Under the pieces are notes generated by a model. It ran no database searches, was not told the origin of the DNA, and worked only from the letters and a program-made list of their open reading frames with translations. Of a stretch of DNA of 64,000 nucleotides, positions 55,961 to 64,000 are shown piece by piece. The number at the start of each line of letters is the position of its first letter. The stretch's first letter is position 1. A program made the translations under genes and the position numbers. This DNA comes from Dethiosulfovibrio peptidovorans DSM 11002 (GTDB lineage Bacteria > Synergistota > Synergistia > Synergistales > Dethiosulfovibrionaceae), in NCBI RefSeq assembly GCF_000172975.1, contig NZ_ABTR02000001.1, positions 372,001 to 436,000 on the forward strand, written 5' to 3'.

Positions 55961-58010
55961 GAGTCCATCCGTCGGATGGGGAGAAAAGCTGTCGGATCTC
56001 CCCTTCCCATGGAAAGGGAAGAACCACTATCGTCCGGCTACGATCCTTCACTACCCTGAAGCAGCACCTTTCCTGCTCCTCCGATAGAGAGATAGTTCCA
56101 TGGATCACAGAGGGCTCGAAGCCATCTAGAACCAGTTCCTCCGTGGAGTCCTTGACAATTCGTCCCACCATTATGCCTATATCCATGACCTTGCCACGGA
56201 GACAACACCTCATCGCCTCTAACCTAGGAGCCAGAAAAGCCCCCACCAAGGACATCAGCTCCAGACGGTCGTCACCGATCGACCTCGGGTCCTCCACCGT
56301 CAGCTTCAGGGCTCCGTGCAACGTTCCGCCGGACCTAAGAGGAACCCATACGGCCATATCGGAAAAGATAACCGATTCGTCCGGACGAATCTTTCCCGAT
56401 ATCTCGGCCAAGCCCTCGACGCCGCATATCATATCGGCTTTTTCGACATCCAGAGCCAGAGGAAGGGTGGAACTAAGCGATTTCTTCAATACGTCTACAG
56501 AACGGATCTGTTGTATCTCTCCGGCAAGATCTCTCAGAAAATCCCTGGCCCGAATCTGCCTGTCCAGCAGGTCCCTCTGCATGGACACCTCTCCGAACAG
56601 GCGGCATCTACGGATCGCCACGGCACAACTGGCAGCCAACGTCTCAAGCCCGTCCATATCTCCGTATCTGCTTCCGGTGACGGAGGAGGAAACGGCTATA
56701 AAGCCCACGAAAGTACTACCGTACCTCAGGGGGAAGACCAAGTCCATCGATCTCTCATCGCAATATAGTTCGTCGTCGAAGGAAAGGCCGTGACCCCGAA
56801 GGATTTCGACCGCTTGATCCACCGGCAGCACATCCGGAAGTGTCTCCAGGATCAGAGGCTCTTCACGATAAGCCAGGATGTGTCTGGCGACCTTAACCAC
56901 ACCATCCGCCCTGTCACCCCATTTTATGTACCCAGGAACGGATTTATCGTACACGACCACAAAACAGCGAGAACTCTGGGTCATCTCTCCAAATATATCC
57001 AGAACTCTGGAGAGAAGTTCATCCTCCGTGTCGTTTTCCATAAGAGAGATTACGGCCCTATGAAGCCCTCTCAGTGCGAACTCTCTCCGGGACAACTCCT
57101 TCACACGAGAAGTACCTTCCTCTCTAAGGCGATTCATGGCCATGGCCTTAACGGTAACCCCTCCGATTAGTTCAAGAACATCGGAGACCTCGCCAGAACG
57201 AAGGCTGCCCCATTTTACGAGATAAAAGAAGCGATCCGAACCGGAGATAATCGGAAGAATCACGGAATAGAGCTCTCCAAGACGATCGAGGTTATCCGAC
57301 CCAACGGCAAAGCGATGGGACTCGTCAATAGGTACAGGGACGGGAGATAGATATTCTTTAGAGAAGATGCCCCCTCTGTCCAATAACGGGCACTCGTCTC
57401 CGGCCAGAAGGAGAAGGATTTTTCCATCGTCCTGCAACAGGGAAATCCTTTTGGGGCAGAAACTCTCCCTCATCACGTCCACCAGAAAAGTGGCGAGGAA
57501 CTCCGGAGGGAAAGGCTCGAAGATGGATGGGAGAGCACTCTTGACCGCATAAAGAAGATAGGAAAGGGAGGCCATGTTCTTCTCTATGCCGTCGATAGAA
57601 CGGTGTCTATCCCATATCCGCACTAAACCGTCGGCTCCCTTGAGGAGACGGAGGGTCTCTTCGTCCGGAACTTCCGGCAACATAACGGCTACGACCCAAG
57701 GAGAACCTCCGAGAAGCACGATACGGCTCCAATCCTCCTCCAAGGCCGAATCCATTGCTCCATCGATCTCAAGAACCGTTACCCCCTGATCGGATCTTTG
57801 GGCTAAAAGCCTTCGGACATGATCCATCCCGCCATACAGGATAGCTCCGCTGGAAGCTATGCCAACCCCGTCCACCAGAGAGAGATCGTCGCCGTCGGGC
57901 TGAAGAATCGCCATACGACCAACTCTATCTCCGAGAAATTTCACCAAAAGCTCCAGCACGCCCCCCCCAAGGAGAAAAGCGGCCTGCTCGTAAAGAGAAC
58001 AAAGTGTCAT
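55947..58010 (-). CDS. Multi-GAF-domain signalling protein
   Basis: 687 residues from the ATG at 58010 (TAGGAG upstream). At least two GAF-like domains about 320-470 (AVISLMENDTEDELLSRVLDIFGEM, MDLVFPLRYGSTFVGFIAVSS) and about 500-640 (VWVPLRSGGTLHGALKL), with an unassigned N-terminal half. No output domain is seen. Starts 4 bp after the FapA-like gene, so the two are co-translated. Confidence 0.8.
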   Translation of the reverse strand: MTLCSLYEQAAFLLGGGVLELLVKFLGDRVGRMAILQPDGDDLSLVDGVGIASSGAILYGGMDHVRRLLAQRSDQGVTVLEIDGAMDSALEEDWSRIVLLGGSPWVVAVMLPEVPDEETLRLLKGADGLVRIWDRHRSIDGIEKNMASLSYLLYAVKSALPSIFEPFPPEFLATFLVDVMRESFCPKRISLLQDDGKILLLLAGDECPLLDRGGIFSKEYLSPVPVPIDESHRFAVGSDNLDRLGELYSVILPIISGSDRFFYLVKWGSLRSGEVSDVLELIGGVTVKAMAMNRLREEGTSRVKELSRREFALRGLHRAVISLMENDTEDELLSRVLDIFGEMTQSSRCFVVVYDKSVPGYIKWGDRADGVVKVARHILAYREEPLILETLPDVLPVDQAVEILRGHGLSFDDELYCDERSMDLVFPLRYGSTFVGFIAVSSSVTGSRYGDMDGLETLAASCAVAIRRCRLFGEVSMQRDLLDRQIRARDFLRDLAGEIQQIRSVDVLKKSLSSTLPLALDVEKADMICGVEGLAEISGKIRPDESVIFSDMAVWVPLRSGGTLHGALKLTVEDPRSIGDDRLELMSLVGAFLAPRLEAMRCCLRGKVMDIGIMVGRIVKDSTEELVLDGFEPSVIHGTISLSEEQERCCFRVVKDRSRTIVVLPFPWEGEIRQLFSPSDGWTPFVP

Positions 58011-58014
58011 CGGT

Positions 58015-59586
58015 TCAACTCCTAGAGACAACCCGTACCTCCTGAGAGTCGGGGTCGTAATACATGGTCATCCACCTAGCACCGTCCTCCACTCTGCAGG
58101 GAACGTTCTTCAATCTCACCGGGATATCCCCATTAGCATTTCCTATAAGGCTGAAGGTGGCATCGCCCTTTAAATTCATGAGAGTCTCTTTGAAAGCGTG
58201 AAGCTTGTTGGCTCGAAGTGCCTGCGTTTCCTCCAAATCCATAAATTCAGAGAGGTGAGCCTTGGCCTTTCTATAAAGTCCCTTTTGAGATAAGGTCCTT
58301 ATCATGCTTGAAAGAGCTATCATCTCGTCGTTGGCCTCTGCACTCTCCTCCTGGAGCTTTCTATATTGATCGAACAGGGTAACTCTGGACATACCGCTTA
58401 TAAATATGGCTGTATCGTCTTTTTTAAAGACCTTCACTGACCTGACGTTCACGTAGGCCGAGGCCTCTATCCTGGAGGCCATTACAACTCCGTTTCGACC
58501 CTCCACGAAAACTCCGCTCTTGGCAAAGATCTTGGACCGGAGAATATATTCGTTGACCTTCAGCTGAGAACAGTGGACCTCTGCCTCCTGAACGAACTTA
58601 GCCCATACATTTCCCTCTGCCTTCACCGCTCCGTAGCCCTTACCGGCTATGCCGTAAAGGACGGAAACCGAGCCTCCGCTTTTTACCGAAGCCCTTTCCA
58701 CACAACCCTGTATCTCCACGTCTCCCCCCGCTCTGAGACTGTAACCATCCTGGACGTCTCCCTTGACCAATACGGGACCATCGTAATCAACGTTCCCCGT
58801 CTCCGGCCCCAGGTTGCCGGATATGACGAGTAAGGGCTCTATCGACATCTTGTCGCCCTTCCATATCACCTGACCGTCCACCGACGCTACCAAGGAGTTG
58901 CCGTCCATCTCGATGCCTTTCCCGAAAGAAATTCGAACACCCTTGACCTTCTTCCCCGGGATAGGCTCACCTGTGACGGTCATACCGTCCTCCGAGGGGA
59001 TCGGATCGTGACGAATCGCCAGCACCTCTCCTTTATGAGCCTGAACGACCAAATCAAGAGAGTAGAAGTCTACCTGACCGGAATCATCCGTTCGAGGCGC
59101 TCCGGAAGGCCTTTCCTTCATGTACTCTATCCAGCCGTCCTTTCCGTGAGACGGAGGGGTTCCAAGAGCGATCAAGGCATCCAAGACGGCGTTTCCCTCG
59201 GAGCTCATCAAAACCAACCTCTTCATCTCCTCAAGATCGATTCCATGGACGACCCCCTTGGATGCCAACAGGGATTCCAACATCTCGAGATCGTCGAAAC
59301 CGGGCGGCAAGGAGACCAGACAACGGGCTCCTCCGTCCATTATCTTGATGCTTGGTCCGGATATATCTTCCAAATCCTTGACACGGCCGATCTCGCCCGA
59401 ACCTCCTGACATCGCTATCTCTCGAACACGATCTAGATCCACATCCTTGGGATCTACGTATTTATTGAGGGTTCCCAAGAGATCCAGCACCGCCATGGGG
59501 GGCCTGTAGACCTCCATGGAAAGAATTGCCCCACGCCTGGACAGCGAGAAGACTTCCGTTCTTTCCAAAACGAGATTCTCTTCCAT
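58015..59586 (-). CDS. FapA-like (DUF342) polymer protein
   Basis: 523 residues. N-terminal FapA/DUF342 domain, then right-handed beta-helix repeats (GDVQDGYSLRAGGDVEIQGCVERASVKSGGSVSVLYGI, ...EGNVWAKFVQEAEVHCSQL), and a C-terminal coiled coil (QYRKLQEESAEANDEMIAL). Polymerising surface or cytoskeletal family related to FapA and bactofilin-like folds. Pairs with a GAF protein downstream. Confidence 0.88.
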   Translation of the reverse strand: MEENLVLERTEVFSLSRRGAILSMEVYRPPMAVLDLLGTLNKYVDPKDVDLDRVREIAMSGGSGEIGRVKDLEDISGPSIKIMDGGARCLVSLPPGFDDLEMLESLLASKGVVHGIDLEEMKRLVLMSSEGNAVLDALIALGTPPSHGKDGWIEYMKERPSGAPRTDDSGQVDFYSLDLVVQAHKGEVLAIRHDPIPSEDGMTVTGEPIPGKKVKGVRISFGKGIEMDGNSLVASVDGQVIWKGDKMSIEPLLVISGNLGPETGNVDYDGPVLVKGDVQDGYSLRAGGDVEIQGCVERASVKSGGSVSVLYGIAGKGYGAVKAEGNVWAKFVQEAEVHCSQLKVNEYILRSKIFAKSGVFVEGRNGVVMASRIEASAYVNVRSVKVFKKDDTAIFISGMSRVTLFDQYRKLQEESAEANDEMIALSSMIRTLSQKGLYRKAKAHLSEFMDLEETQALRANKLHAFKETLMNLKGDATFSLIGNANGDIPVRLKNVPCRVEDGARWMTMYYDPDSQEVRVVSRS

Positions 59587-59721
59587 GACAGTTCCTCCAG
59601 TATTTTAAAGTTTCTCCTTGTTACAACGAGACGCCCCTTACAGCATAGTTATAATAGTCCGAAAAAGATCCATTCAATACTACCATAAAGACCGCTTTCT
59701 TAAGGGGAATAGACATGAAAA

Positions 59722-59762
59722 AAGGGCTTGAAGGCCCCATTTACTTGAGCCTCAAGCCCTAA
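59722..59762 (-). terminator. Terminator of racemase gene
   Basis: AGGGCTTGA pairs with TCAAGCCCT (about 20-nt loop); minus strand continues TTTTTT. 4 bp after the racemase stop. Confidence 0.85.
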
Positions 59763-59765
59763 AAG

Positions 59766-60470
59766 TCAGATATAAAGGCTATCTATACATTTTTTAGCCA
59801 AAGCTATCAGACTGGATATCATTCCATCTTCTGAGAGCCCAGAAGCGCCATAGGCCAAAGGAAGTTCCGTACAGGCCGCTACCATCGGGAGATCATTTAT
59901 GGAACGAAGTTCTTCCACTACCGATGATATTATCTCGCCGGAAAAAGGCAGATCTCCGACTTTAACCGAATGAATGCCCTTCATTATATCGGTCGACACC
60001 TCTTCAGGAGGCAGCAAAAGTCTGTAACCTATTTTATGCGCCTCTTTTTGATATAGACCGCTTTTCAGGGTTCCTTCTGTCGAGAGAAGCCAAGCTCCGG
60101 ATGGACTGTTTGCTACGGCAAGCTCCAAGGTAGACTCCACTATATGAATAAAGGGAACCGACAGTTCCTCTCGAAATCCGTCTATGAAGAAATGAGCTGT
60201 ATTGCAAGGCACGGCCAACAGATCGGCTCCCCAATCGATCAGGGTCTCCAGCCCGTCTCTAAGATCTGCCTCGGGGCTCCTCCCTTTACCGATGATGGCG
60301 GAACTACGGTCGGGAATCTGAGGATTGGAGTATAAGAATACCTTAGGGTGCTCTTGATCGCATCTAGCGGGAGCAAGATCGGTCAACAACCTCATGAACT
60401 CGGCGGAAGCAGCTGGCCCCATGCCTCCCAAAACCCCTAAAACCATCTCGGGAGCTTTAGCTTTTTCCAT
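59766..60470 (-). CDS. Aspartate/glutamate racemase family
   Basis: 234 residues. Two-Cys active site: LAVPCNTAHFF and MVAACTELPLAYG; N-terminal LGVLGGMGPAASAEFM. Makes D-Asp or D-Glu, or related deracemisation. Single gene between terminators. Confidence 0.92.
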   Translation of the reverse strand: MEKAKAPEMVLGVLGGMGPAASAEFMRLLTDLAPARCDQEHPKVFLYSNPQIPDRSSAIIGKGRSPEADLRDGLETLIDWGADLLAVPCNTAHFFIDGFREELSVPFIHIVESTLELAVANSPSGAWLLSTEGTLKSGLYQKEAHKIGYRLLLPPEEVSTDIMKGIHSVKVGDLPFSGEIISSVVEELRSINDLPMVAACTELPLAYGASGLSEDGMISSLIALAKKCIDSLYI

Positions 60471-60537
60471 CTCGGGAAACCTCCAGATAAATCAGAATGT
60501 CTAAAAACCGAGATCTATTATACGCCTACGATGAACA

Positions 60538-60571
60538 AAAAAATGACCCCTGACGAATCAAGGGTCATTCT
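60538..60571 (-). terminator. Terminator of the tRNA operon
   Basis: AATGACCC pairs with GGGTCATT with a 12-nt loop; minus strand continues with about seven Ts. Downstream of tRNA-Asn, the last tRNA. Confidence 0.85.
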
Positions 60572-60579
60572 ATGATTTC

Positions 60580-60655
60580 TGGCTCCCCGGGCAGGACTCG
60601 AACCTGCGACCTAGTGGTTAACAGCCACCCGCTCTGCCAGCTGAGCTACCGAGGA
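60580..60655 (-). tRNA. tRNA-Asn(GTT), copy 2
   Basis: 76 nt, identical to 46955-47030, last of the six-tRNA operon Val-Asp-Phe-Gly-Cys-Asn. Confidence 0.96.
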
Positions 60656-60661
60656 ATAAAG

Positions 60662-60735
60662 TGGAGGCGGCACCCGGATTCGAACCGGGGATAAAGGATT
60701 TGCAGTCCTCTGCCTTACCACTTGGCTATGCCGCC
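60662..60735 (-). tRNA. tRNA-Cys(GCA)
   Basis: 74 nt with CCA; anticodon GCA in CTGCAAA, T-arm GGTTCGAATCC, acceptor GGCGGCA. Confidence 0.95.
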
Positions 60736-60739
60736 TTCA

Positions 60740-60814
60740 TGGAGCGGAAGACGGGATTTGAACCCGCGACCCCAACCTTGGCAAGGTTGTGCTCTACCCC
60801 TGAGCTACTTCCGC
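60740..60814 (-). tRNA. tRNA-Gly(GCC)
   Basis: 75 nt with CCA; anticodon GCC in TTGCCAA, acceptor GCGGAAG. Confidence 0.95.
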
Positions 60815-60825
60815 ACAAATACAGA

Positions 60826-60901
<76 letters not shown>

Positions 60902-60908
60902 ACTAAAA

Positions 60909-60985
60909 TGGCGGGGCCGACGAGACTTGAACTCGCGACCTCCGGCGTGACAGGCCGGCACTCTAACCAACTGAGCTACGACCCC
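60909..60985 (-). tRNA. tRNA-Asp(GTC)
   Basis: 77 nt with CCA; anticodon GTC in CTGTCAC, acceptor GGGGTCG with CGGCCCC, discriminator G. Confidence 0.95.
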
Positions 60986-61002
60986 GCATGGTCGTGAAAA
61001 AA

Positions 61003-61077
61003 TGGTGGGCGGTACAGGGTTCGAACCTGTGACCCTCTGCGTGTAAGGCAGATGCTCTTCCGCTGAGCTAACCGCCC
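61003..61077 (-). tRNA. tRNA-Val(TAC)
   Basis: 75 nt with CCA; anticodon TAC in CTTACAC, acceptor GGGCGGT. First of the operon. Confidence 0.95.
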
Positions 61078-61131
61078 AACGGCCTCAGCGAACCAACGCA
61101 AGAGGTAGTATATATTGGGAAGCCGATATTG

Positions 61132-61974
61132 TCAACAGACTCTATCCAAAAAGGACAGCGCGTTTTCCGACCGCACCATCTTTAGCCTTTCCTCGGATAA
61201 TCCGGTCTTTGAGAGCAGTGCATCGTATCTGCGATAGGATAATATGGGCCAATCGGAACCATAGAGTATTTTATGTCCCACCCCGGCAGCGAAAGCAGCG
61301 GAAAGCACTTTTTCATCGTAGAGCCAAGGCCAGGCGGCGGTGTCGTATCTGGCGTTTTTCAACGCCTCCTTCATCTCCGGCATGGACTCGTAGAGCCACA
61401 CCCCCCCGCCCCAATGGGCAAATATGACCTTGGCCTCCGGATGATTGATGCAAAACTGGGCGGCCTCTTTGGGCCCGACGTTTCCCTTACCGTCGTAGTC
61501 GTGACCGACGGGCTCGGCGGTATGTATCGATATAACCATATTTCTCTCGTGGCAGGCTCCTACGAGTCTCCATGTCTGTCTGATATCGTCCAGATCCAGC
61601 ATCTGTCCCTGGGGGAAAAGCTCACCGACTCCGACCAATCCGGCATCGTGACATCTCTCTATCTCGACCTCCGCCTCGGAATCCAGGGGAGGGATCACCG
61701 CAAATCCCTTCAGGCGATCAGGCCATCTTTTGACAGCTTCGACGATGTAATCGTTGCACAACCGGCATAAACCCATATCCCTGAAGGCAAATCCGAATAT
61801 CCAGCTCTGGTCCACTCCGGTCTCGTCCATACTGACGATTAGATCGTCCACGGTTCCCCACTTATGCACTTTATTATGGGTCAGAAGATCAAAGTGAGGT
61901 TCCTTCTCGGAAATCCTTTCCTGATCCTTTAAAAGGACTTCGGGGTAAACGTGAACGTGAGCATCCACTACCAT
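61132..61974 (-). CDS. Amidohydrolase 2 family metal-dependent hydrolase
   Basis: 280 residues, TIM barrel. Seen: VDAHVHVYP (HxH), VISIHTAEPVGHDYD, IFAHWGGGVWLYE, ILYGSDWPILSY (final Asp). Related to aminocarboxymuconate decarboxylase-type hydrolases or decarboxylases; substrate open. Stand-alone gene upstream of the tRNA operon. Confidence 0.9.
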   Translation of the reverse strand: MVVDAHVHVYPEVLLKDQERISEKEPHFDLLTHNKVHKWGTVDDLIVSMDETGVDQSWIFGFAFRDMGLCRLCNDYIVEAVKRWPDRLKGFAVIPPLDSEAEVEIERCHDAGLVGVGELFPQGQMLDLDDIRQTWRLVGACHERNMVISIHTAEPVGHDYDGKGNVGPKEAAQFCINHPEAKVIFAHWGGGVWLYESMPEMKEALKNARYDTAAWPWLYDEKVLSAAFAAGVGHKILYGSDWPILSYRRYDALLSKTGLSEERLKMVRSENALSFLDRVC

Positions 61975-62036
61975 CGGCTCATCTCCTCTCTTAAAAAAAC
62001 GATACCATTATAATCTCACTCCTCGAAGGAGAACAT

Positions 62037-62070
62037 AAAAAAAGCCCCGGGAAAGACACCGGGACTTTTC
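62037..62070 (-). terminator. Terminator of rhodanese gene
   Basis: AAGCCCCGG pairs with CCGGGACTT (one mismatch); minus strand continues with seven Ts. It lies about 40 bp after the rhodanese stop. Confidence 0.8.
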
Positions 62071-62107
62071 GACAAACCCATCTACCAGAGGGTTTAGAAA
62101 ACTATAT

Positions 62108-62482
62108 TCAGGAGGAACAGGAAGCGGCAAGAGGCAGATGAGCCTTATCGCAACTCATACCGCCCTTGAGAGAACAACAGTCGAAGCCAAGGAGCTTCAA
62201 AAGAGCGACCGTCTGACCGGCAGTCTGACCGGTGTAACATACCACGATTATCTTCTCGTCCTTAGGCAGATCGTCCAGATAGTCTCCGACCTCGACCCAG
62301 GGAATGTTTATCGCTCCGTCTATATGATCCTCAGCGTAATCCTCGGGCTTTCTAATGTCCAATATATAGAGAGGACATTTCTTCTCGATCTGCTCCTGAA
62401 GCTGATCGCAACTGATGATATTGTTACATCCCTTCTTAAGATCGGCCCAGAAAGCGTCAACCGCTGCTCTTATTTCCTGCAT
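62108..62482 (-). CDS. Rhodanese-like protein
   Basis: 124 residues from the ATG at 62482 (GAAGGAGG site). Single rhodanese domain: YILDIRKPEDYAEDHIDGAINIPWVEV and active-site Cys in VVCYTGQTAGQTV. Also a CCSLKGGMSC cysteine cluster near the end. Sulfur transfer or redox carrier. Confidence 0.93.
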   Translation of the reverse strand: MQEIRAAVDAFWADLKKGCNNIISCDQLQEQIEKKCPLYILDIRKPEDYAEDHIDGAINIPWVEVGDYLDDLPKDEKIIVVCYTGQTAGQTVALLKLLGFDCCSLKGGMSCDKAHLPLAASCSS

Positions 62483-62590
62483 AAAAAAGCCTCCTTCGAC
62501 TTCGTTCAAAAGATAACGAATCTCTCTATCAAGAGGTATATCATGAAAACAAAGTGCGGTCAATCACTAGAAATGAGATAGTGACTATAA

Positions 62591-62627
62591 AAAAAAGGAC
62601 ATCGTCAAAAGACGACATCCTTTTAAG
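62591..62627 (-). terminator. Terminator after rplL
   Basis: AAAAGGA...CGTC pairs with GACG...TCCTTTT around an AAAA loop; 19 bp after the L7/L12 stop. Confidence 0.85.
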
Positions 62628-62645
62628 TTATAGAGATGGTCCTGT

Positions 62646-63020
62646 TTAGGCCAGCTCGACAGTAGCTCCGACTTCCTCAAGCTGCTTCTTGACGGTCTCG
62701 GCCTCGTCCTTGGCAACGCCCTCTTTGATGGCTTTTCCAGGGTTGTCGACGAGCTCCTTGGCCTCTTTAAGTCCAAGACCGGTGATCTCACGAACGACCT
62801 TGATGACCTTGATCTTCTGGGAACCGGCCTCTTTAAGGACGACGTTGAACTCGGTCTTCTCCTCCTCGGCAGCCACGGCGGCACCGGCGGCGGGAGCAGC
62901 CATCATCATGGCAGGAGCAGCAGCTGATACGCCGAACTTATCCTCAAGTTCCTTTACGAGCTCGGAGAGCTCAAGAACGGACATTTCCTCAATAGCCTTT
63001 ATGATATCCTCACGGGTCAT
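62646..63020 (-). CDS. rplL: 50S ribosomal protein L7/L12
   Basis: 124 residues; [21 protein letters not shown]-terminal dimer domain, Ala-rich hinge ([18 protein letters not shown]), and [22 protein letters not shown]-terminal factor-binding domain. Start after AGGAGGAAAA. Confidence 0.98.
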   Translation of the reverse strand: MTREDIIKAIEEMSVLELSELVKELEDKFGVSAAAPAMMMAAPAAGAAVAAEEEKTEFNVVLKEAGSQKIKVIKVVREITGLGLKEAKELVDNPGKAIKEGVAKDEAETVKKQLEEVGATVELA

Positions 63021-63091
63021 TTGTTTTTCCTCCTCAGAATTCTAACGGGGAAGCTTCCCCTTATTTTAATTAAGCCGCTAGGCGACTGAAT

Positions 63092-63625
63092 TTAAGCTGC
63101 GTCGGATCCTTTCTTCTCCGCAAGCTGGGAGAGACAGGTAACCAATCCACGAGACGGGCCGGAAAGCACTGTGACCAGTCCTCTGATAGGACCTGCCAGA
63201 GTACCGACAAGCTGGGCGAGCATCTGATCCCTGGAAGGAAGATCGGCCAGAGCCATGACCTGATCCAGACTCAGAACGTCGCTTCCCATAAGACCTCCCT
63301 TGATGACCATAGCCTTGTTTTCCTTCTTGGAGGCAAACTCCTTCATGGCCTTGGCAACTGCCGGGCTGTTTTCATGGGCGATTACATAAGCGTTGGGGCC
63401 GACTGTGATATCCTCCGGAACAGCCATACCGACCTCTCCGAGAGCGAGTCTGACCAAGGTATTCTTGGCGACCTTCACCTCTCCGCTGGCTTCCCTGACG
63501 AGACGTCTGAACTCCGTCGCCTGAGCGACGGTAAGACCACGATACTCGCAGACAAACACGGCTTCGGCACCTTCGAGCTTCTTCTTGAGCTCCGATACCA
63601 TTTCAAACTTTATAGATGCGGGCAT
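63092..63625 (-). CDS. rplJ: 50S ribosomal protein L10
   Basis: 177 residues; MVSELKKKLEGAEAVFVCEYRGLTVAQ, LRRLVR-like EFRRLVREASGEVKVAKNTLV, C-terminal helix that binds L7/L12. Start after AGGAGGTGAAA. Autoregulation expected through the leader. Confidence 0.98.
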   Translation of the reverse strand: MPASIKFEMVSELKKKLEGAEAVFVCEYRGLTVAQATEFRRLVREASGEVKVAKNTLVRLALGEVGMAVPEDITVGPNAYVIAHENSPAVAKAMKEFASKKENKAMVIKGGLMGSDVLSLDQVMALADLPSRDQMLAQLVGTLAGPIRGLVTVLSGPSRGLVTCLSQLAEKKGSDAA

Positions 63626-63641
63626 ATTTTCACCTCCTCAA

Positions 63642-63788
63642 AAAAAGATAGGCTTCCGATCCACCGAGGACCGGAAGCCTAGATTCCATGATCTAAGAGA
63701 CATGAAAAACGCTCCGAACCTCGGTGGGTGGTACACGACCATTATCCTCTGACGAGGACCCACTGTCTTAAGTTCCATCGATTAGCGA
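63642..63788 (-). ncRNA. L10 leader with attenuator
   Basis: On the minus strand a terminator hairpin AGGCTTCCG...CGGAAGCCT (63681-63651) is followed by T7. Its loop carries CCTCGGTGG (63669-63661), exactly complementary to CCACCGAGG encoded upstream at 63727-63719. Position and length fit the L10 leader that binds L10-(L12)4. Confidence 0.7.
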
Positions 63789-63817
63789 TTATACTCCCAC
63801 ATTGGTGGGATGTCTAA
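63789..63817 (-). promoter_or_regulatory. Internal promoter of rplJ-rplL
   Basis: Minus strand TAGACA, 17-nt spacer, TATAAT (63817-63812 and 63794-63789). The spacer holds a CCCAC...GTGGG hairpin that follows the rplA stop. Confidence 0.65.
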
Positions 63818-63821
63818 TTTT

Positions 63822-64000
63822 TAGTCGGAAATCTCCTTCTGAGCAGCGGAGGGATCCACCTTTATGCCGAGCCCCATGGTGGAGGTGAGGGAAAAACTCT
63901 TGACATAGGTTCCCTTAACCGCAGCCGGCCTGGCCTTCAGTATAGCGCTGTAAAAGGCCTTGAGATTGGCGAAAAGATCTTCCTTGGAAAAACTGGCCTT
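63822..64000 (-). CDS. rplA: 50S ribosomal protein L1, C-terminal fragment
   Basis: The last ~59 residues run to the window edge: SFSKEDLFANLKAFYSAIL, KGTYVKSFSLTSTMGLGIKVD, and a short ISD end. 5' part lies beyond the window. Followed by the rplJ promoter and leader. Confidence 0.96.

Overview
The window reads as a chromosomal segment of an anaerobic Gram-negative bacterium. Gene content and small-protein repertoire fit the Synergistota best (Dethiosulfovibrio-like). That placement is inferred from the DUF5320 protein, an Mrp antiporter set without a large MrpA, a polyphosphate cluster with a fused PPK2, and the general codon style; no 16S or marker search could be run.

Layout. 1-3.6 kb: 3' end of a C5-cytosine DNA methyltransferase, an S24 (LexA/CI-type) repressor with a divergent small gene and a perfect 12-bp inverted-repeat operator, and a double-domain nitrilase whose second domain has lost its catalytic residues. 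3.69-5.19 kb: an inactivated IS3-family element. 5.4-17.56 kb: a 12.1-kb integrated element bounded by two complete tRNA-Gln genes inside an 83-bp perfect direct repeat. It carries a tyrosine integrase, a Panacea-type (DUF4065) toxin-antitoxin pair, a roughly 1.1-kb hairpin-dense region without convincing coding sequence, small regulators, and a leftward replication operon (HTH protein, unknown, HTH protein, primase-helicase, TubC-N-like protein, SF2 helicase, RuvC-like resolvase, two paralogous late-regulator-like proteins). No capsid, terminase, tail or conjugation gene is visible, so it looks like a phage satellite or integrative mobilizable element. Three repeat clusters (9-bp, 10-bp and about 10-bp period) are candidate origin, recombination or operator sites.

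17.6-64 kb is ordinary chromosome. 17.6-25.3 kb is a polyphosphate island: amidohydrolase, Ppx/GppA-HD, CHAD, Ppk1, and a divergent double-domain PPK2. Next come a DUF4412-like secreted protein, a FabH-like ketosynthase, a DUF1846 protein, an orphan betaine-type binding protein, serA-serC-DUF1015, an iron alcohol dehydrogenase overlapped by a histidine kinase, receiver and receiver-GGDEF-EAL operon, and a DUF5320 protein behind a Fur-like box. A nine-gene Mrp/Mbh-type cation/proton antiporter operon (three D-type subunits) follows, then a tRNA nucleotidyltransferase, tandem stand-alone PEP/pyruvate-binding proteins, thiol peroxidase, MsrBA, class II photolyase, a GAF protein paired with a FapA-like (DUF342) protein, Asp/Glu racemase, a six-tRNA operon, an amidohydrolase, a rhodanese and the rplA-rplJ-rplL ribosomal operon with an L10 leader.

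The most interesting stretch is 7536-8676. Nearly thirty short, mostly unrelated stem-loops follow each other about every 40 nt. Where stems are imperfect the mismatch is usually G:T on the + strand, as expected if a + strand RNA (or single-stranded DNA) is what folds. It resembles in kind, but is not identified as, the giant ornate phage-associated RNAs (GOLLD, ROOL).
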